Positions 10,671 to 19,066 of a stretch of 64,000 bases of DNA are shown in pieces. How positions within the stretch are numbered: position 1 is the stretch's first letter; every line of letters starts with the position of its first letter. Made by a program: the position numbers and the translations under genes. The DNA lies in the NCBI RefSeq assembly GCF_001598375.1, contig NZ_BCYV01000004.1, positions 1 through 64,000 on the forward strand. Direction: 5' to 3'. The notes beneath the pieces are model-generated. The model had not been told where the DNA came from and did not search any database. It worked only from the letters and a program-made list of their open reading frames with translations. The DNA comes from Novosphingobium capsulatum NBRC 12533. Lineage in GTDB: Bacteria; Pseudomonadota; Alphaproteobacteria; Sphingomonadales; Sphingomonadaceae.

Positions 10671-11912
10671 ATGGCAGAAGGCAACAGCGGGATCGGCGAT
10701 GTGCGCGCAGCAGCACAGGCGCTCGCGCCCAAGATCGTGTCCTTGCGCCGCGCCATCCATGCCGAACCGGAACTGGGCCTGCACAACCCAGCCACGCGTG
10801 ACAAGATCCGCGCCGCCCTGGCGCATCTGCCGCTGGAATGGGCGCAGGGGCCATCGACGACGGGATTGGTTGCCACCTTGCGTGGCGGGGCCGTGCCGGC
10901 TGGCGCGGATCGGCCCTGCGTTCTGCTGCGTGGCGATACCGACGCCTTGCCCATGCAAGAGGAAACCGGGCTCGATTTTGCCTCCACCATTCCCGGCGCG
11001 ATGCATGCCTGCGGGCATGATACCCATGTCGCGATGCTGGCCGGTGCGGTGGAACTGCTGGCCGCGCGGGCGGAAGGCCTGGCGGGCGATGTGCGCTTCA
11101 TGTTCCAGCCCGGAGAAGAAGGGCACCATGGCGCGCGCTTCATGATCGAGGATGGGCTGCTGGGCGATCCGCTGCCCGATGCGGCCTTTGCGCTGCACAT
11201 CATGCCCAACAGCCGGCATGGCCTGGTGGCCGGGCGGACCGGCGCGCTGATGGCCTCGGCCGACCAGTTCGAGATCGTGGTGGAGGGGCGCGGCGGTCAT
11301 GCCTCGATGCCGCACGATGCGCTCGATCCCGTGCCGGTGGCGTGCGAGATCGTGAGCGCGATCCAGGCCATGGTCACGCGGCGGTTCTCGGTGGCCGATC
11401 CGGTGGTGGCCACGGTGGCGCGGATCGAGGCGGGCAGCGCGCACAACGTGATCGCCGATCGCGCGCGCATGATCGGCACCTTGCGCACCCTGTCGCCCGG
11501 CAACCGCACGCGTCTGCGTGAGGCGCTGGAAACCTGTGCCACGCATGTTGCCGCAGCCCACGGCCTGACCGCGCAGGTCACGCTGCACGAAGGCTTTCCC
11601 GTGACGATGTGCGATGCCCGCGCAGTGGCTTTGGGCGAAGCGGTGGCCCGCGATCTGGCCGGGCCCGAGGCCTTTGTGCGGCTGGACCACGCCATCATGG
11701 CCGCCGAAGACTTTTCCTATGTGCTCGAACAGGTGCCCGGCGCCATGTTCTTCCTGGGCGTGGCGCATGAGGGGGCGGACTGGCGCCATGCCTGCGGGAT
11801 CCATTCCACCCGCATGGTGGTGGATGAAGCGGCCCTGCCGACGGGCACCGCCCTGCTCGCCGGGTGCGCGCTGCGCTATCTGTCGCAGGGTTTTGCCGGT
11901 TTGCAGGTGTAG
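10671..11912 (+). CDS. M20-family amidohydrolase (hippurate/aminoacyl hydrolase-like)
   Basis: 413 residues from ATG 10671 with GGAGA upstream. Pattern of the metal-dependent amidohydrolase subgroup of peptidase family M20D: RRAIHAEPELGLH near the N-terminus, GDTDALP (~89-95), the metal ligands C114 and H116 in MHACGHDTH, and FQPGEEGHHGA (E149/E150). The dimerisation domain carries GRGGHASMPHDALDP, and a late AEDFSYVLE supplies another ligand. Such enzymes cleave N-acyl amino acids or related amides in the cytoplasm; the substrate cannot be read here. The gene is transcribed away from the histidine kinase at 9458-10528. Confidence 0.9.
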   Translation: MAEGNSGIGDVRAAAQALAPKIVSLRRAIHAEPELGLHNPATRDKIRAALAHLPLEWAQGPSTTGLVATLRGGAVPAGADRPCVLLRGDTDALPMQEETGLDFASTIPGAMHACGHDTHVAMLAGAVELLAARAEGLAGDVRFMFQPGEEGHHGARFMIEDGLLGDPLPDAAFALHIMPNSRHGLVAGRTGALMASADQFEIVVEGRGGHASMPHDALDPVPVACEIVSAIQAMVTRRFSVADPVVATVARIEAGSAHNVIADRARMIGTLRTLSPGNRTRLREALETCATHVAAAHGLTAQVTLHEGFPVTMCDARAVALGEAVARDLAGPEAFVRLDHAIMAAEDFSYVLEQVPGAMFFLGVAHEGADWRHACGIHSTRMVVDEAALPTGTALLAGCALRYLSQGFAGLQV

Positions 11913-11986
11913 CGCAAAATTTTCGCTATCGCGGGGAACCGCTCCCGGCCCTGGCGCATTTTGCCGCCATTAAGTGGCATTCTGCC

Positions 11987-13213
11987 ATGGGTCGAGAGAA
12001 CATCAGGAACAAACGTTTGTCGAGTGACAGGGCAGATCAGGCGCCGGAGCGCCCGGACGAGGCCACGAAGGCGGGTGAAGCCGCGAGCGGCGACGACAGG
12101 GCGTTTTACGATGCCGGCGGCGCTGGGCAGTCTGCTGGCCCGCAACGTGCAAGCCAGGCCGGTGGCGCCTATGACGACAGCGCCGAACGGTTCCTTGCCA
12201 ACCATCCTGACGATGCTTTTATCGGTGCCTCTGGCGTGCTGTTCGAGCAGGCCATGGCCCAGACCCGCATGGCCGTCTGTCTGTGCGATCCGCATACGCC
12301 CGACGCCCCGATCGTCTTCGTCAACCGCGCGTTCCGCTGGCTGACGGGCTATGAAGAACATGAGATCATTGGTCGCAACTGCCGCTTCCTGCAGGGGCCG
12401 GGAACCGATCGCAGCGCTGTTGCCCGTATTCGTCAGGCAGTCGAAAACGAAGACGTGGTGGTGGTGGAACTGCTCAATTATCGCAAGGACGGTTCAGCGT
12501 TCTGGAACGCGCTGCACCTGGGCCCGATCTATGACGCGCAGGGGCGCCTGATCTATTATTTCGGCAGCCAGTGGGACGTGTCCGACGTGCGCGCCGCCCG
12601 CGCCGACGAACGCCACGCCCGCGAATTGGCGCGCGAACTGTCGCACCGCATGAAGAACATGTTCGCGGTGATCGGCGGCATCGTCAACTTTACCGGGCGC
12701 AGCCGCGGAATCGAGGTTGAGGCGCGCGAGATCAACGATCGCATCCAGGCCCTGGGCCGCGCCTATGAAACCACGCTGGACGAGGCATCGAGCGGGTCGA
12801 TCGAAGTCGGCCAGGCGATCCGTTCGGTGCTGTCGCCTTATGACCCGGATGGAAAGCGCATTCATTTCAAGGGCAACGGGTTACGCAGCGATTTCTCCGC
12901 AGTTTCCGTGCTTGGCCTGTCGCTCCACGAACTGGCGGTGAACGCGGCCAAGCATGGCGCGCTCAGCAGCGATGGTGGCGAGGTTACGGTTGCCTGGCAG
13001 AAGAACGGTTCCAGCGAGGCACCCACGATCGTGATCGACTGGATCGAACAGGGCGGGCCGGCGGTAAACCCGCCCGAAAACAACGCGGAGGCGCCCACCA
13101 TGGGGATCGTCGACCGCATGCTGCACATGGCAAGGGGCAACATCATGCGTGACTGGCATCCCGATGGATTGAGGGCAAGGCTGCGCGTTCCCCTGCGCGA
13201 GGACGCAGTCTGA
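11987..13213 (+). CDS. LOV-domain (blue-light) HWE-type histidine kinase
   Basis: 408 residues from ATG 11987; no membrane segment. An N-terminal ~75-residue hydrophilic tail precedes a LOV-type PAS domain (~82-205) with the flavin-binding motif GRNCRFLQG; C132 would form the photo-adduct. FGSQWDVS follows, with the flavin glutamine Q195. After a J-alpha-like helix comes H220 in ELSHRMKNMFAVIGG, then an HWE-type ATPase domain (LHELAVNAAKHGAL). Known relatives are the soluble LOV-HKs of Erythrobacter, which signal in the dark/light and general stress pathways. The TGATG junction overlaps the next gene by one base, giving a coupled two-component pair. It is very likely photoactive because every hallmark residue is present. 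Confidence 0.92.
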   Translation: MGRENIRNKRLSSDRADQAPERPDEATKAGEAASGDDRAFYDAGGAGQSAGPQRASQAGGAYDDSAERFLANHPDDAFIGASGVLFEQAMAQTRMAVCLCDPHTPDAPIVFVNRAFRWLTGYEEHEIIGRNCRFLQGPGTDRSAVARIRQAVENEDVVVVELLNYRKDGSAFWNALHLGPIYDAQGRLIYYFGSQWDVSDVRAARADERHARELARELSHRMKNMFAVIGGIVNFTGRSRGIEVEAREINDRIQALGRAYETTLDEASSGSIEVGQAIRSVLSPYDPDGKRIHFKGNGLRSDFSAVSVLGLSLHELAVNAAKHGALSSDGGEVTVAWQKNGSSEAPTIVIDWIEQGGPAVNPPENNAEAPTMGIVDRMLHMARGNIMRDWHPDGLRARLRVPLREDAV

Positions 13214-13602
13214 TGGGCCAGTCGTGTTGCCCGAATGATGGTTGTCGCGTGCTGGTGCTCGATGACGAGCCCCTCATTCTGCTCGATCTGGAATTTGCGG
13301 TGGAGGACGCAGGTTGCGTTCCGCTGACCGCGCTTGAACTGGCCGAAGCGCTGGCAATTGCCGAGAGCGAGCACATCGTCGCGGCCATTCTCGATGTCTC
13401 GCTCGCTCATGGCCAGACCTGCGCGCCGGTGGCCAAGGCGCTGGCGGAACGTGGCGTGCCCTATGTCCTGCACACCGGTGATCTTGATCGCATGGATGAA
13501 GCCGTGCGCAAGCTAGGCGGCGTGCTGGTGCCCAAGCCCACACCGGCGGCGGTTGTCGTCAGCCGCGCCCTGGAAGGCGTGACGCAGCGCCAGGGTGCCT
13601 GA
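13213..13602 (+). CDS. Single-domain response regulator paired with the LOV kinase
   Basis: 129 residues, one receiver domain and no output domain. Acidic pocket residues are D17/D18 (VLVLDDEP), phospho-Asp D61 (AAILDVSL), T88 (LHTGD) and K108 (LVPKPTP). The gene starts inside the stop codon of the LOV kinase, so the two are co-translated. Such stand-alone receivers act as phosphate sinks or relay to other partners (PhyR-type or diguanylate pathways). There is no phyR, nepR or ecfG sigma gene beside it, so the downstream target is unknown. Confidence 0.9.
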   Translation: MGQSCCPNDGCRVLVLDDEPLILLDLEFAVEDAGCVPLTALELAEALAIAESEHIVAAILDVSLAHGQTCAPVAKALAERGVPYVLHTGDLDRMDEAVRKLGGVLVPKPTPAAVVVSRALEGVTQRQGA

Positions 13603-13649
13603 GCCTAGGCGTATCCGCGCTCTGGTTTAACCGCACGCAAGTTTTGCTT

Positions 13650-13675
13650 GGGCTGGTGTTTTTCCCGACCAGCCC
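13650..13675. terminator. Hairpin between the response regulator and trxB
   Basis: GGGCTGGT (13650-13657) pairs with ACCAGCCC (13668-13675) over a T-rich 10-base loop. It has no T run after it, so termination is uncertain; it could also shape the trxB leader, whose GGAAGGAG ribosome site follows. Confidence 0.4.
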
Positions 13676-13705
13676 CTATCTCGCGCGCCATCGGAAGGAG
13701 TTTCC

Positions 13706-14677
13706 ATGGCGACGACGCACAAGACCCGCATGCTTATCATCGGTTCCGGCCCGGCAGGCCTGACGGCGGCCATCTATGGCGCGCGCGCCGGGATGGAGCC
13801 GATCGTGGTGCAGGGGCTGCAGCCCGGCGGGCAGCTGACCATCACCACAGATGTCGAAAACTATCCCGGCTTCCGCGACGTGATCCAGGGCCCCTGGCTG
13901 ATGCAGGAAATGGAAGCGCAGGCGCAGCATGTCGGCACGCGGATGATGTGGGACACCATCACCGATATCGATCTGGCCGGCCCTCCGTTCCGCGCCGTGG
14001 GCGACAGCGGCGATATCTATGAAGCCGATACCCTGGTGATCGCCACCGGTGCCCAGGCCAAGTGGCTGGGCGTACCGGGCGAACAGCTGCTGTCGGGCAA
14101 GGGTGTTTCGGCTTGCGCCACCTGCGACGGGTTCTTCTATCGTGGCAAGAAGGTGGTGGTGATCGGCGGCGGCAACACTGCCGTGGAAGAAGCACTCTAC
14201 CTCACCAACCATGCCGAGCATGTCACGCTGATCCACCGTCGCGACAGCTTGCGTGCCGAACGCATCCTGCAACAGCGCCTGCATGCCCATCCCAAGATCA
14301 GCGTGTTGTGGAACAAGGCCGTGGCCGCGTTTTCCGGCGATCCGATGGCTGGCGGCCTCAAGGCGGTGGAACTGGTCGATACGGTGACCGGCGAAGGCAG
14401 CCGCGTGGAAACCGACGGCGCGTTCGTCGCCATCGGCCATGCGCCGGCCACCAGCCTGTTTGCCGGCAAGCTCGCGCTCGATGAAAGCGGCTATATCGTG
14501 GTTGAACCCGGTACGCCCAAGACCGCCATCCCCGGCGTGTTCGCCTGTGGCGACGTGATGGACCACACCTATCGCCAGGCGGTGACGGCGGCGGGCACCG
14601 GCTGCATGGCCGCGCTCGACGCCGAACGCTTTGTGGCAGAGCTGGACTTTGCCACCGGGCAACTGACCCAGGCCTAA
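13706..14677 (+). CDS. trxB: Thioredoxin-disulfide reductase
   Basis: 323 residues, typical for bacterial low-molecular-weight TrxR. FAD site GSGPAGLTAAIYGARAG (~13-29), redox pair C137/C140 in ACATCDGFF, NADPH site GGGNTAVEEA with HRRDSLRAE, and the late FAD-binding ACGDVMDHTYRQAVTAA. It uses NADPH to reduce thioredoxin in the cytoplasm. GGAAGGAG gives a strong ribosome site. Its stop overlaps by four bases with the stop of the convergent hydrolase gene that opens the XrtA locus. Confidence 0.96.
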   Translation: MATTHKTRMLIIGSGPAGLTAAIYGARAGMEPIVVQGLQPGGQLTITTDVENYPGFRDVIQGPWLMQEMEAQAQHVGTRMMWDTITDIDLAGPPFRAVGDSGDIYEADTLVIATGAQAKWLGVPGEQLLSGKGVSACATCDGFFYRGKKVVVIGGGNTAVEEALYLTNHAEHVTLIHRRDSLRAERILQQRLHAHPKISVLWNKAVAAFSGDPMAGGLKAVELVDTVTGEGSRVETDGAFVAIGHAPATSLFAGKLALDESGYIVVEPGTPKTAIPGVFACGDVMDHTYRQAVTAAGTGCMAALDAERFVAELDFATGQLTQA

Positions 14678-15456
14678 TCGCCCAGCGCGGCAAGCACCTG
14701 GTGCAACAGCCATTCCGGCGCATCGGCAAAGGAATGGCTGGTACCAGGGTGGCCGATCACGCGTGGATCGGCGCCCCAATGGCTGGCAAACAACTGCGCC
14801 GTGCGATCACCCTGCGCCAGCAGGATCGTGACCTTGCCGCAATAGCTGGCCAGCGCGGCGCGCATTTCTTCTGCCAGCGCTGAAGCCGCCTGGGGCGCGG
14901 CGGCGGTGCGCAGCCCGCCCGCCAGCTTGCCCAGCGCCACCTTGCCGGCCAGCAGGCGGGCCCATTGGCGCGGATCGGCCAGGCGGCGCAGATAGTGGCG
15001 GCGCAGGGCGGCGGCAGAATGAACCGGCGCCTTTTCATTTTCTCCGCCCACCGTCCAGGGATTGGCCAGGATCAGCCCGTCGAGGCCGGGCAACGTGGCG
15101 GCATGGAGCATCAGCGCGCTGGCGGCATCGCAATTGCCCAAGGCGACCACGCGCTTCACATGTGGCGCGGCGGCGCGGAATGCGGCCAAGGCGGCGGCAA
15201 TATCGGGGCCACTGGCCCGAAAACCCCGGTTTTCGCCTTCGCTATCGCCCACGCCGCGCCGGTCGAAGCGGAACACCGGCACGCCTTCGCGGGCCAGTGC
15301 GGCGCCAAGCCAGGCCTGGCCGCCCCAGGCGCCACTGCGAATCTCGTTGCCGCCCGATACCAGCAACAGGCCGCTGGCGCCGCTGGCCAGGCCCATGTCG
15401 AGCGTGCCCAGCAACTGTGCGCCCTCGCACGAAAAAGGGATGACGCTACGGTTCAT
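14674..15456 (-). CDS. Exosortase A system-associated alpha/beta hydrolase 1
   Basis: 260 residues from ATG 15456, which overlaps the stop of hydrolase 2 as ATGA. The alpha/beta-hydrolase fold is recognised by VSGGNEIRSGAWGGQ near the oxyanion hole, FRFDRRGVGDSEGEN, and ALGNCDAASAL at the nucleophile elbow. The elbow reads G-N-C-D-A, so the nucleophile would be Cys or the protein is non-classical. A late PGTSHSF supplies the His. The pattern and place fit the hydrolase-1 family found only in exosortase A loci; its reaction is not known. It is last of the leftward arm (acetyltransferase, ACP, hydrolase 2, hydrolase 1). Confidence 0.85.
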   Translation of the reverse strand: MNRSVIPFSCEGAQLLGTLDMGLASGASGLLLVSGGNEIRSGAWGGQAWLGAALAREGVPVFRFDRRGVGDSEGENRGFRASGPDIAAALAAFRAAAPHVKRVVALGNCDAASALMLHAATLPGLDGLILANPWTVGGENEKAPVHSAAALRRHYLRRLADPRQWARLLAGKVALGKLAGGLRTAAAPQAASALAEEMRAALASYCGKVTILLAQGDRTAQLFASHWGADPRVIGHPGTSHSFADAPEWLLHQVLAALGD

Positions 15457-16145
15457 GCCGCCAGGTCTGTCACGATCCGCGCGGCCAGCGCGGCGGCGAG
15501 CGCGGGGGCCGGGGCCGGTTCCTGGCGCAGCCACGGCGCTGCACCGGTCACGCCCAGATCGCCGACCGCGAGCACCTGATGCCCTTCGCCCTGGCTGCGC
15601 GCGCCGTGAAGCCCGGCGATCAGCGCCGCGCCACAGCGGTAGCCGCCCAGCATGATGCCTGTGGCCCGCCCGGTTTCCAGCAGCGTGGTGGCGGTGGTGT
15701 CCTCTCCCTGTGCCCGCGCAGCGAGCATGGCGGCGCGCAGCAGCGGGCGCAGCACGGCATCGCCATCGAGTGGCGCCAGCGCCCAGCCGGGCAGGGTGGG
15801 TGGCGCGACCAGTGCCCCGCCGCGCAGCGCCAGGACATGGCTGGCGGAGAAATGACGCGCCGCCGCCGCCATGGCCGCGCGCCAGGCGTTGAGGCTTTGC
15901 GCGGAAAAATCCTGCACGCTTTCGCCGCAGCCGGGCAGATCGGGCAGCATCGCTGCCACGCCCGCCGCGCCCAGATCACGCAGCAACGTGGCGAGCATGG
16001 CCCGCGTGCGGTTCATTTCATCAAACAGCGGCGGCACGATCAGCAGCCGCGCCAATGGCGCAGCGCCATCGGTGGCCAGGGCCCATTCGCCGTCCGCCCC
16101 CGATCCGGGGCAGGGCCAGCGCAGCGGGCCGAGCGGTTCAGCCAC
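15453..16145 (-). CDS. Exosortase A system-associated alpha/beta hydrolase 2
   Basis: 230 residues if it begins at GTG 16145, which overlaps the ACP stop by eight bases; an ATG at 16184 lies in frame inside the ACP gene and is less likely. The order LLIVPPLFDEMNRTRAML (~47-64), DLPGCGESV, and late repeated small loops fits the hydrolase-2 family of exosortase A loci. The classical G-x-S-x-G elbow is replaced by ALRGGALVA, so catalytic competence is doubtful. It is very Ala-rich in its second half. Coupled by overlap on both sides (ACP and hydrolase 1), it must be made together with them. Confidence 0.78.
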   Translation of the reverse strand: MAEPLGPLRWPCPGSGADGEWALATDGAAPLARLLIVPPLFDEMNRTRAMLATLLRDLGAAGVAAMLPDLPGCGESVQDFSAQSLNAWRAAMAAAARHFSASHVLALRGGALVAPPTLPGWALAPLDGDAVLRPLLRAAMLAARAQGEDTTATTLLETGRATGIMLGGYRCGAALIAGLHGARSQGEGHQVLAVGDLGVTGAAPWLRQEPAPAPALAAALAARIVTDLAA

Positions 16146-16413
16146 GGCCCTGCTTGCGCGCGACGAAGGCCAGCAGCGCGCCATAGGTTTCGAGCAGATC
16201 GCCGTCGATCTCATCCTCTTCGAGGATGAAGCCGAAGCTGTCTTCCAGCGCGGTGAAGAGGCCCGCCACCGCCATCGAATCGAGTTCGGGCAGCGCGCCG
16301 AACAGCGGCGTCTGTGCCGTGAACGCGGCCACCCGCGCCGGGGCCAGCCCCAGCACATCGGCGAGAAGCGCGCGCAGATCGGCGTCGAGCGAAGCGGGAA
16401 GCGTGTCGGTCAT
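16138..16413 (-). CDS. Acyl carrier protein of the exosortase A locus
   Basis: 91 residues from ATG 16413. Helix II carries the phosphopantetheine site LPELDSMAV with S46; the rest is acidic (LEEDEIDGDLLETYG). It is not the fatty-acid AcpP, whose context and sequence differ. Its neighbours include an acyl-CoA/AMP ligase, a PLP decarboxylase and two hydrolases, which suggests it carries an acyl or aminoacyl group activated by the ligase at 17514. The gene lies 10 bases after the acetyltransferase gene and overlaps hydrolase 2. Confidence 0.88.
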   Translation of the reverse strand: MTDTLPASLDADLRALLADVLGLAPARVAAFTAQTPLFGALPELDSMAVAGLFTALEDSFGFILEEDEIDGDLLETYGALLAFVARKQGRG

Positions 16414-16423
16414 GCCTGGCGCC

Positions 16424-17473
16424 TTACCCATCGCCCGGCGGCGGGGCAAGCAGCGCGCGCCCGGCCAGGCGGCGGGCCAGCCCACGCGCCAGCGCCGGCC
16501 AGTGGCGCCATGCTGTGGGATGCTGCGCGCGCAGCCGCCAGCGGGTGCGGGTTTGATCCATCCAGTCTGCCTTGTAGGGATCATCGCCCGTGCCGAAATC
16601 GATCGCCGCGACGCGATCATGGTCGATCACGTGGGCAAACAGCGCGGCCGACAGCAGCGTTCCAGGCGACGCGGCGCGCGCATCGTCGCGGTGGGCGAGC
16701 TTGTGGATGAACGCGGTGCCGTGCTCCACACTCCACAATTGCGCGGCCACCGGCTGCCCGTCGATTGTTGCCAGGCCCAGCCGCAGCGCGCCGGCCGCGC
16801 TTTCGGCCTGGGCAAAGGCGCGCAGCAGCGCGGGATCGCCCTCTGCCGGTTTCCAGCTGGCGGCATAGACTGCCTCATAGGCGGCCCAGTCGGCCGGATC
16901 GAAGCGGGTGGCGACGCGGCACTCCACCACCCCGCGCGCGCCCTTGCGCCGCACCGTGGCGCGCAGGGCGCCGGGGCGGGTGGCCCACCACTGGGCAAAA
17001 TCCTGTCCCCAGAGCACGAGGTGCCGGTTGACGTGGGCCGGTTCGACCGTGGCAATCCAGCCAGCGGCGCGGAATGCGCGCGCCATCCAGCCGGCCTCTG
17101 GCGCGGGCAGCGGGGCAAAATCGATCGCGCCGTGGCGCGCCAGATCGCGTGCGATGGCGGCCAGCAGCACTTCGGCGCGATCGGCCGTGGTGGTGAGCGG
17201 GCGCGCCCAGAAACTGTACCAGTTGGTGCAGGCGGCAAGCCCCTGGGGCGTTGCCAGCAGGGGCAGGGCAAGCAGCGCGCCTTCCCCGTGGGCCGCCAAG
17301 CCCGGCTCTTCCGCCACGGCCAGGAACGCACGCCCCGGCGCACGGGCGGCAATCAGGTCCAGCCAGTCTGCCCGGTCAAACGGTCCGCCAACAGCCCCGC
17401 GCGCCATCAGCGCGGCAAGGCGCGGATGGTCTTGCACTTGGGCAAGTTCGGCATGATAGACCCGGCAGGCCAC
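16424..17473 (-). CDS. GNAT/FemAB-like acyltransferase (BioF2/CelD-like) in the XrtA locus
   Basis: 349 residues; the start is GTG 17473 with AGG about seven bases upstream. The protein has two GNAT-like halves, as in the Acetyltransf_6 (CelD/BioF2/FemAB-like) family. The C-terminal half shows ATIDGQPVAAQLWSVEHGTAFIHKLAHRDD and a late AAIDFGTGDDPYKADWM, motifs typical of this family. Such enzymes transfer acyl or aminoacyl groups to polysaccharide or peptidoglycan-type acceptors; the donor here could be the nearby ACP. It is divergent from the acyl ligase across only 40 bases, so both promoters overlap. Confidence 0.82.
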   Translation of the reverse strand: MACRVYHAELAQVQDHPRLAALMARGAVGGPFDRADWLDLIAARAPGRAFLAVAEEPGLAAHGEGALLALPLLATPQGLAACTNWYSFWARPLTTTADRAEVLLAAIARDLARHGAIDFAPLPAPEAGWMARAFRAAGWIATVEPAHVNRHLVLWGQDFAQWWATRPGALRATVRRKGARGVVECRVATRFDPADWAAYEAVYAASWKPAEGDPALLRAFAQAESAAGALRLGLATIDGQPVAAQLWSVEHGTAFIHKLAHRDDARAASPGTLLSAALFAHVIDHDRVAAIDFGTGDDPYKADWMDQTRTRWRLRAQHPTAWRHWPALARGLARRLAGRALLAPPPGDG

Positions 17474-17513
17474 GCTTTGCCTGGTTCCCTTTCCTTGTTC
17501 CGTCAGGAGTGCC

Positions 17514-19055
17514 GTGACGCCTTTGCCCGACCCTGCCGTTCACCCGCTGGACCATCTTGCCCTGCGCGGCAAGCGTGATGCGCCCGCGCTGGTGCTCAAG
17601 GATGAGGTGCTTAGCCACGAGGGGTTAAATCGCCGTGTAGGGCAATTGGCGAGTTGGCTGGCAGCGCAGCCGGGAGTAGAGCCAGGGGCGCGGGTGGCGA
17701 CGTGGCTGGGCAAGGGACTGATCGCCTGCATCATGCCCTTGGCGGCGGTGCGCGCGGGGCTGGTGCATGTGCCGATCAACCCGGTGCTGCGCCGGGCGCA
17801 GGCCGCGCATATCCTGGCAGACAGCGGTGCGGCGCTGCTGCTGGGCAATCTTGGTCGGCTGGAAACCCTGTTGCCTGGCGATGCCGCAGCCGCCACCGCC
17901 CATGATGAAGTGGCGGTGCTTGCCGCGCTCGATGCCCAGCAACCGATGCCACCCTCGGCAGCGCCGCCGCACAGCCTGGCGGCGATCCTCTATACCAGCG
18001 GTTCCACCGGCAAGCCCAAGGGCGTCATGCTCAGCCAGGCCAACCTGTGGCTCGGCGCGATCAGCGTGGCGCATTACCTGGGGCTTGCGGCCGACGATCG
18101 CGTGCTGGCGGTGCTGCCGCTGGCGTTCGATTATGGCCAGAATCAGTTGCTGTCGGCCTGGGCGGCGGGGGGCTGCGCCGTGCCGCTCGATTACCTGATG
18201 CCGCGCGATGTGGTGCGCGCCGTGACGCGCCACGGCATTACCACGCTGGCCGGGGTGCCGCCGCTGTGGCTGCAACTGATCGAATGCGCCTGGCCGGATC
18301 ACGCCGCGCAAACCCTGCGCCGGCTGACCAACAGCGGTGGGGCGCTCACCCCCGATCTGGTGCGGCGCCTGCGCACGCTGTTTCCCGCCGCGCGCCTGTT
18401 TGCGATGTATGGCCTGACCGAGGCGTTCCGCTCCACCTATCTCGATCCAGCGCTGATCGATGCGCACCCCACCGCGATCGGCACGGCGATTCCCTTTGCC
18501 GAGGTCATGGTGGTGAGCGATGCCGGCACCGCGGCGGCCGACGGGGAAGAGGGCGAACTGGTGCACGCCGGGCCGCTGGTGGCGCAAGGCTATTGGCAGG
18601 ATGATGCGCGCACGGCCGAGCGCTTTCGCCCGGCGCCGGCTTTTTCGCAGATGGGCGGCGTCGCGGTGTGGTCTGGCGACAGGGTGCGGCGCGATGCCCA
18701 GGGGCTGCTCCATTTCGTGGGCCGGCGCGACGCCATGATCAAGACCTCGGGCCACCGCGTCAGCCCGCAAGAGGTGGAGGAGGCCGCGCTTGCCACTGGC
18801 CTTGTGGCCGAAGTGGTGGCGCTGGGCCTGCCCGATGCGGCGCTGGGCCAGGCGATCCACCTGGTCTGCCGTGCCACGCCCGGCGCGGGGGAAGACGATG
18901 CCGCGCTGCGCGCCGCCATGGCCCAGGATGTGCCGGCCTTTATGCTGCCGCGCGCGGTGCACTGGCGCGCGGCGCTGCCGCTTTCGGCCAATGGCAAGCA
19001 TGATCGCGCCGGGCTTTACGCCGATCTTTACCATGCCTTGACTGGCAGGGCATAA
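17514..19055 (+). CDS. Acyl-CoA ligase (AMP-forming), exosortase A system-associated
   Basis: 513 residues; GTG start with a clear AGGAG five bases upstream. ANL superfamily: P-loop ILYTSGSTGKPKGVML (~157-172), A5 motif AMYGLTEAFRSTYL, A7 WSGDRVRRDAQG, A8 FVGRRDAMIKTSGHRVSPQEVEEA, and the catalytic lysine in the last block LSANGKHDR. It activates a carboxylic acid as acyl-AMP and passes it to CoA or to a phosphopantetheine carrier; the divergent ACP is an obvious candidate acceptor. It is first of the rightward XrtA arm, 11 bases before the decarboxylase gene. The substrate is unknown. Confidence 0.92.
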   Translation: MTPLPDPAVHPLDHLALRGKRDAPALVLKDEVLSHEGLNRRVGQLASWLAAQPGVEPGARVATWLGKGLIACIMPLAAVRAGLVHVPINPVLRRAQAAHILADSGAALLLGNLGRLETLLPGDAAAATAHDEVAVLAALDAQQPMPPSAAPPHSLAAILYTSGSTGKPKGVMLSQANLWLGAISVAHYLGLAADDRVLAVLPLAFDYGQNQLLSAWAAGGCAVPLDYLMPRDVVRAVTRHGITTLAGVPPLWLQLIECAWPDHAAQTLRRLTNSGGALTPDLVRRLRTLFPAARLFAMYGLTEAFRSTYLDPALIDAHPTAIGTAIPFAEVMVVSDAGTAAADGEEGELVHAGPLVAQGYWQDDARTAERFRPAPAFSQMGGVAVWSGDRVRRDAQGLLHFVGRRDAMIKTSGHRVSPQEVEEAALATGLVAEVVALGLPDAALGQAIHLVCRATPGAGEDDAALRAAMAQDVPAFMLPRAVHWRAALPLSANGKHDRAGLYADLYHALTGRA

Positions 19056-19066
19056 GACCCCGGCAG

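Noticed and set aside
11935..11960. EcfG-type (GGAAC-N17-CGTT) promoter before the LOV kinase
   Set aside because: GGAAC is present but the second box reads CATT; one mismatch in four bases is too little to claim.
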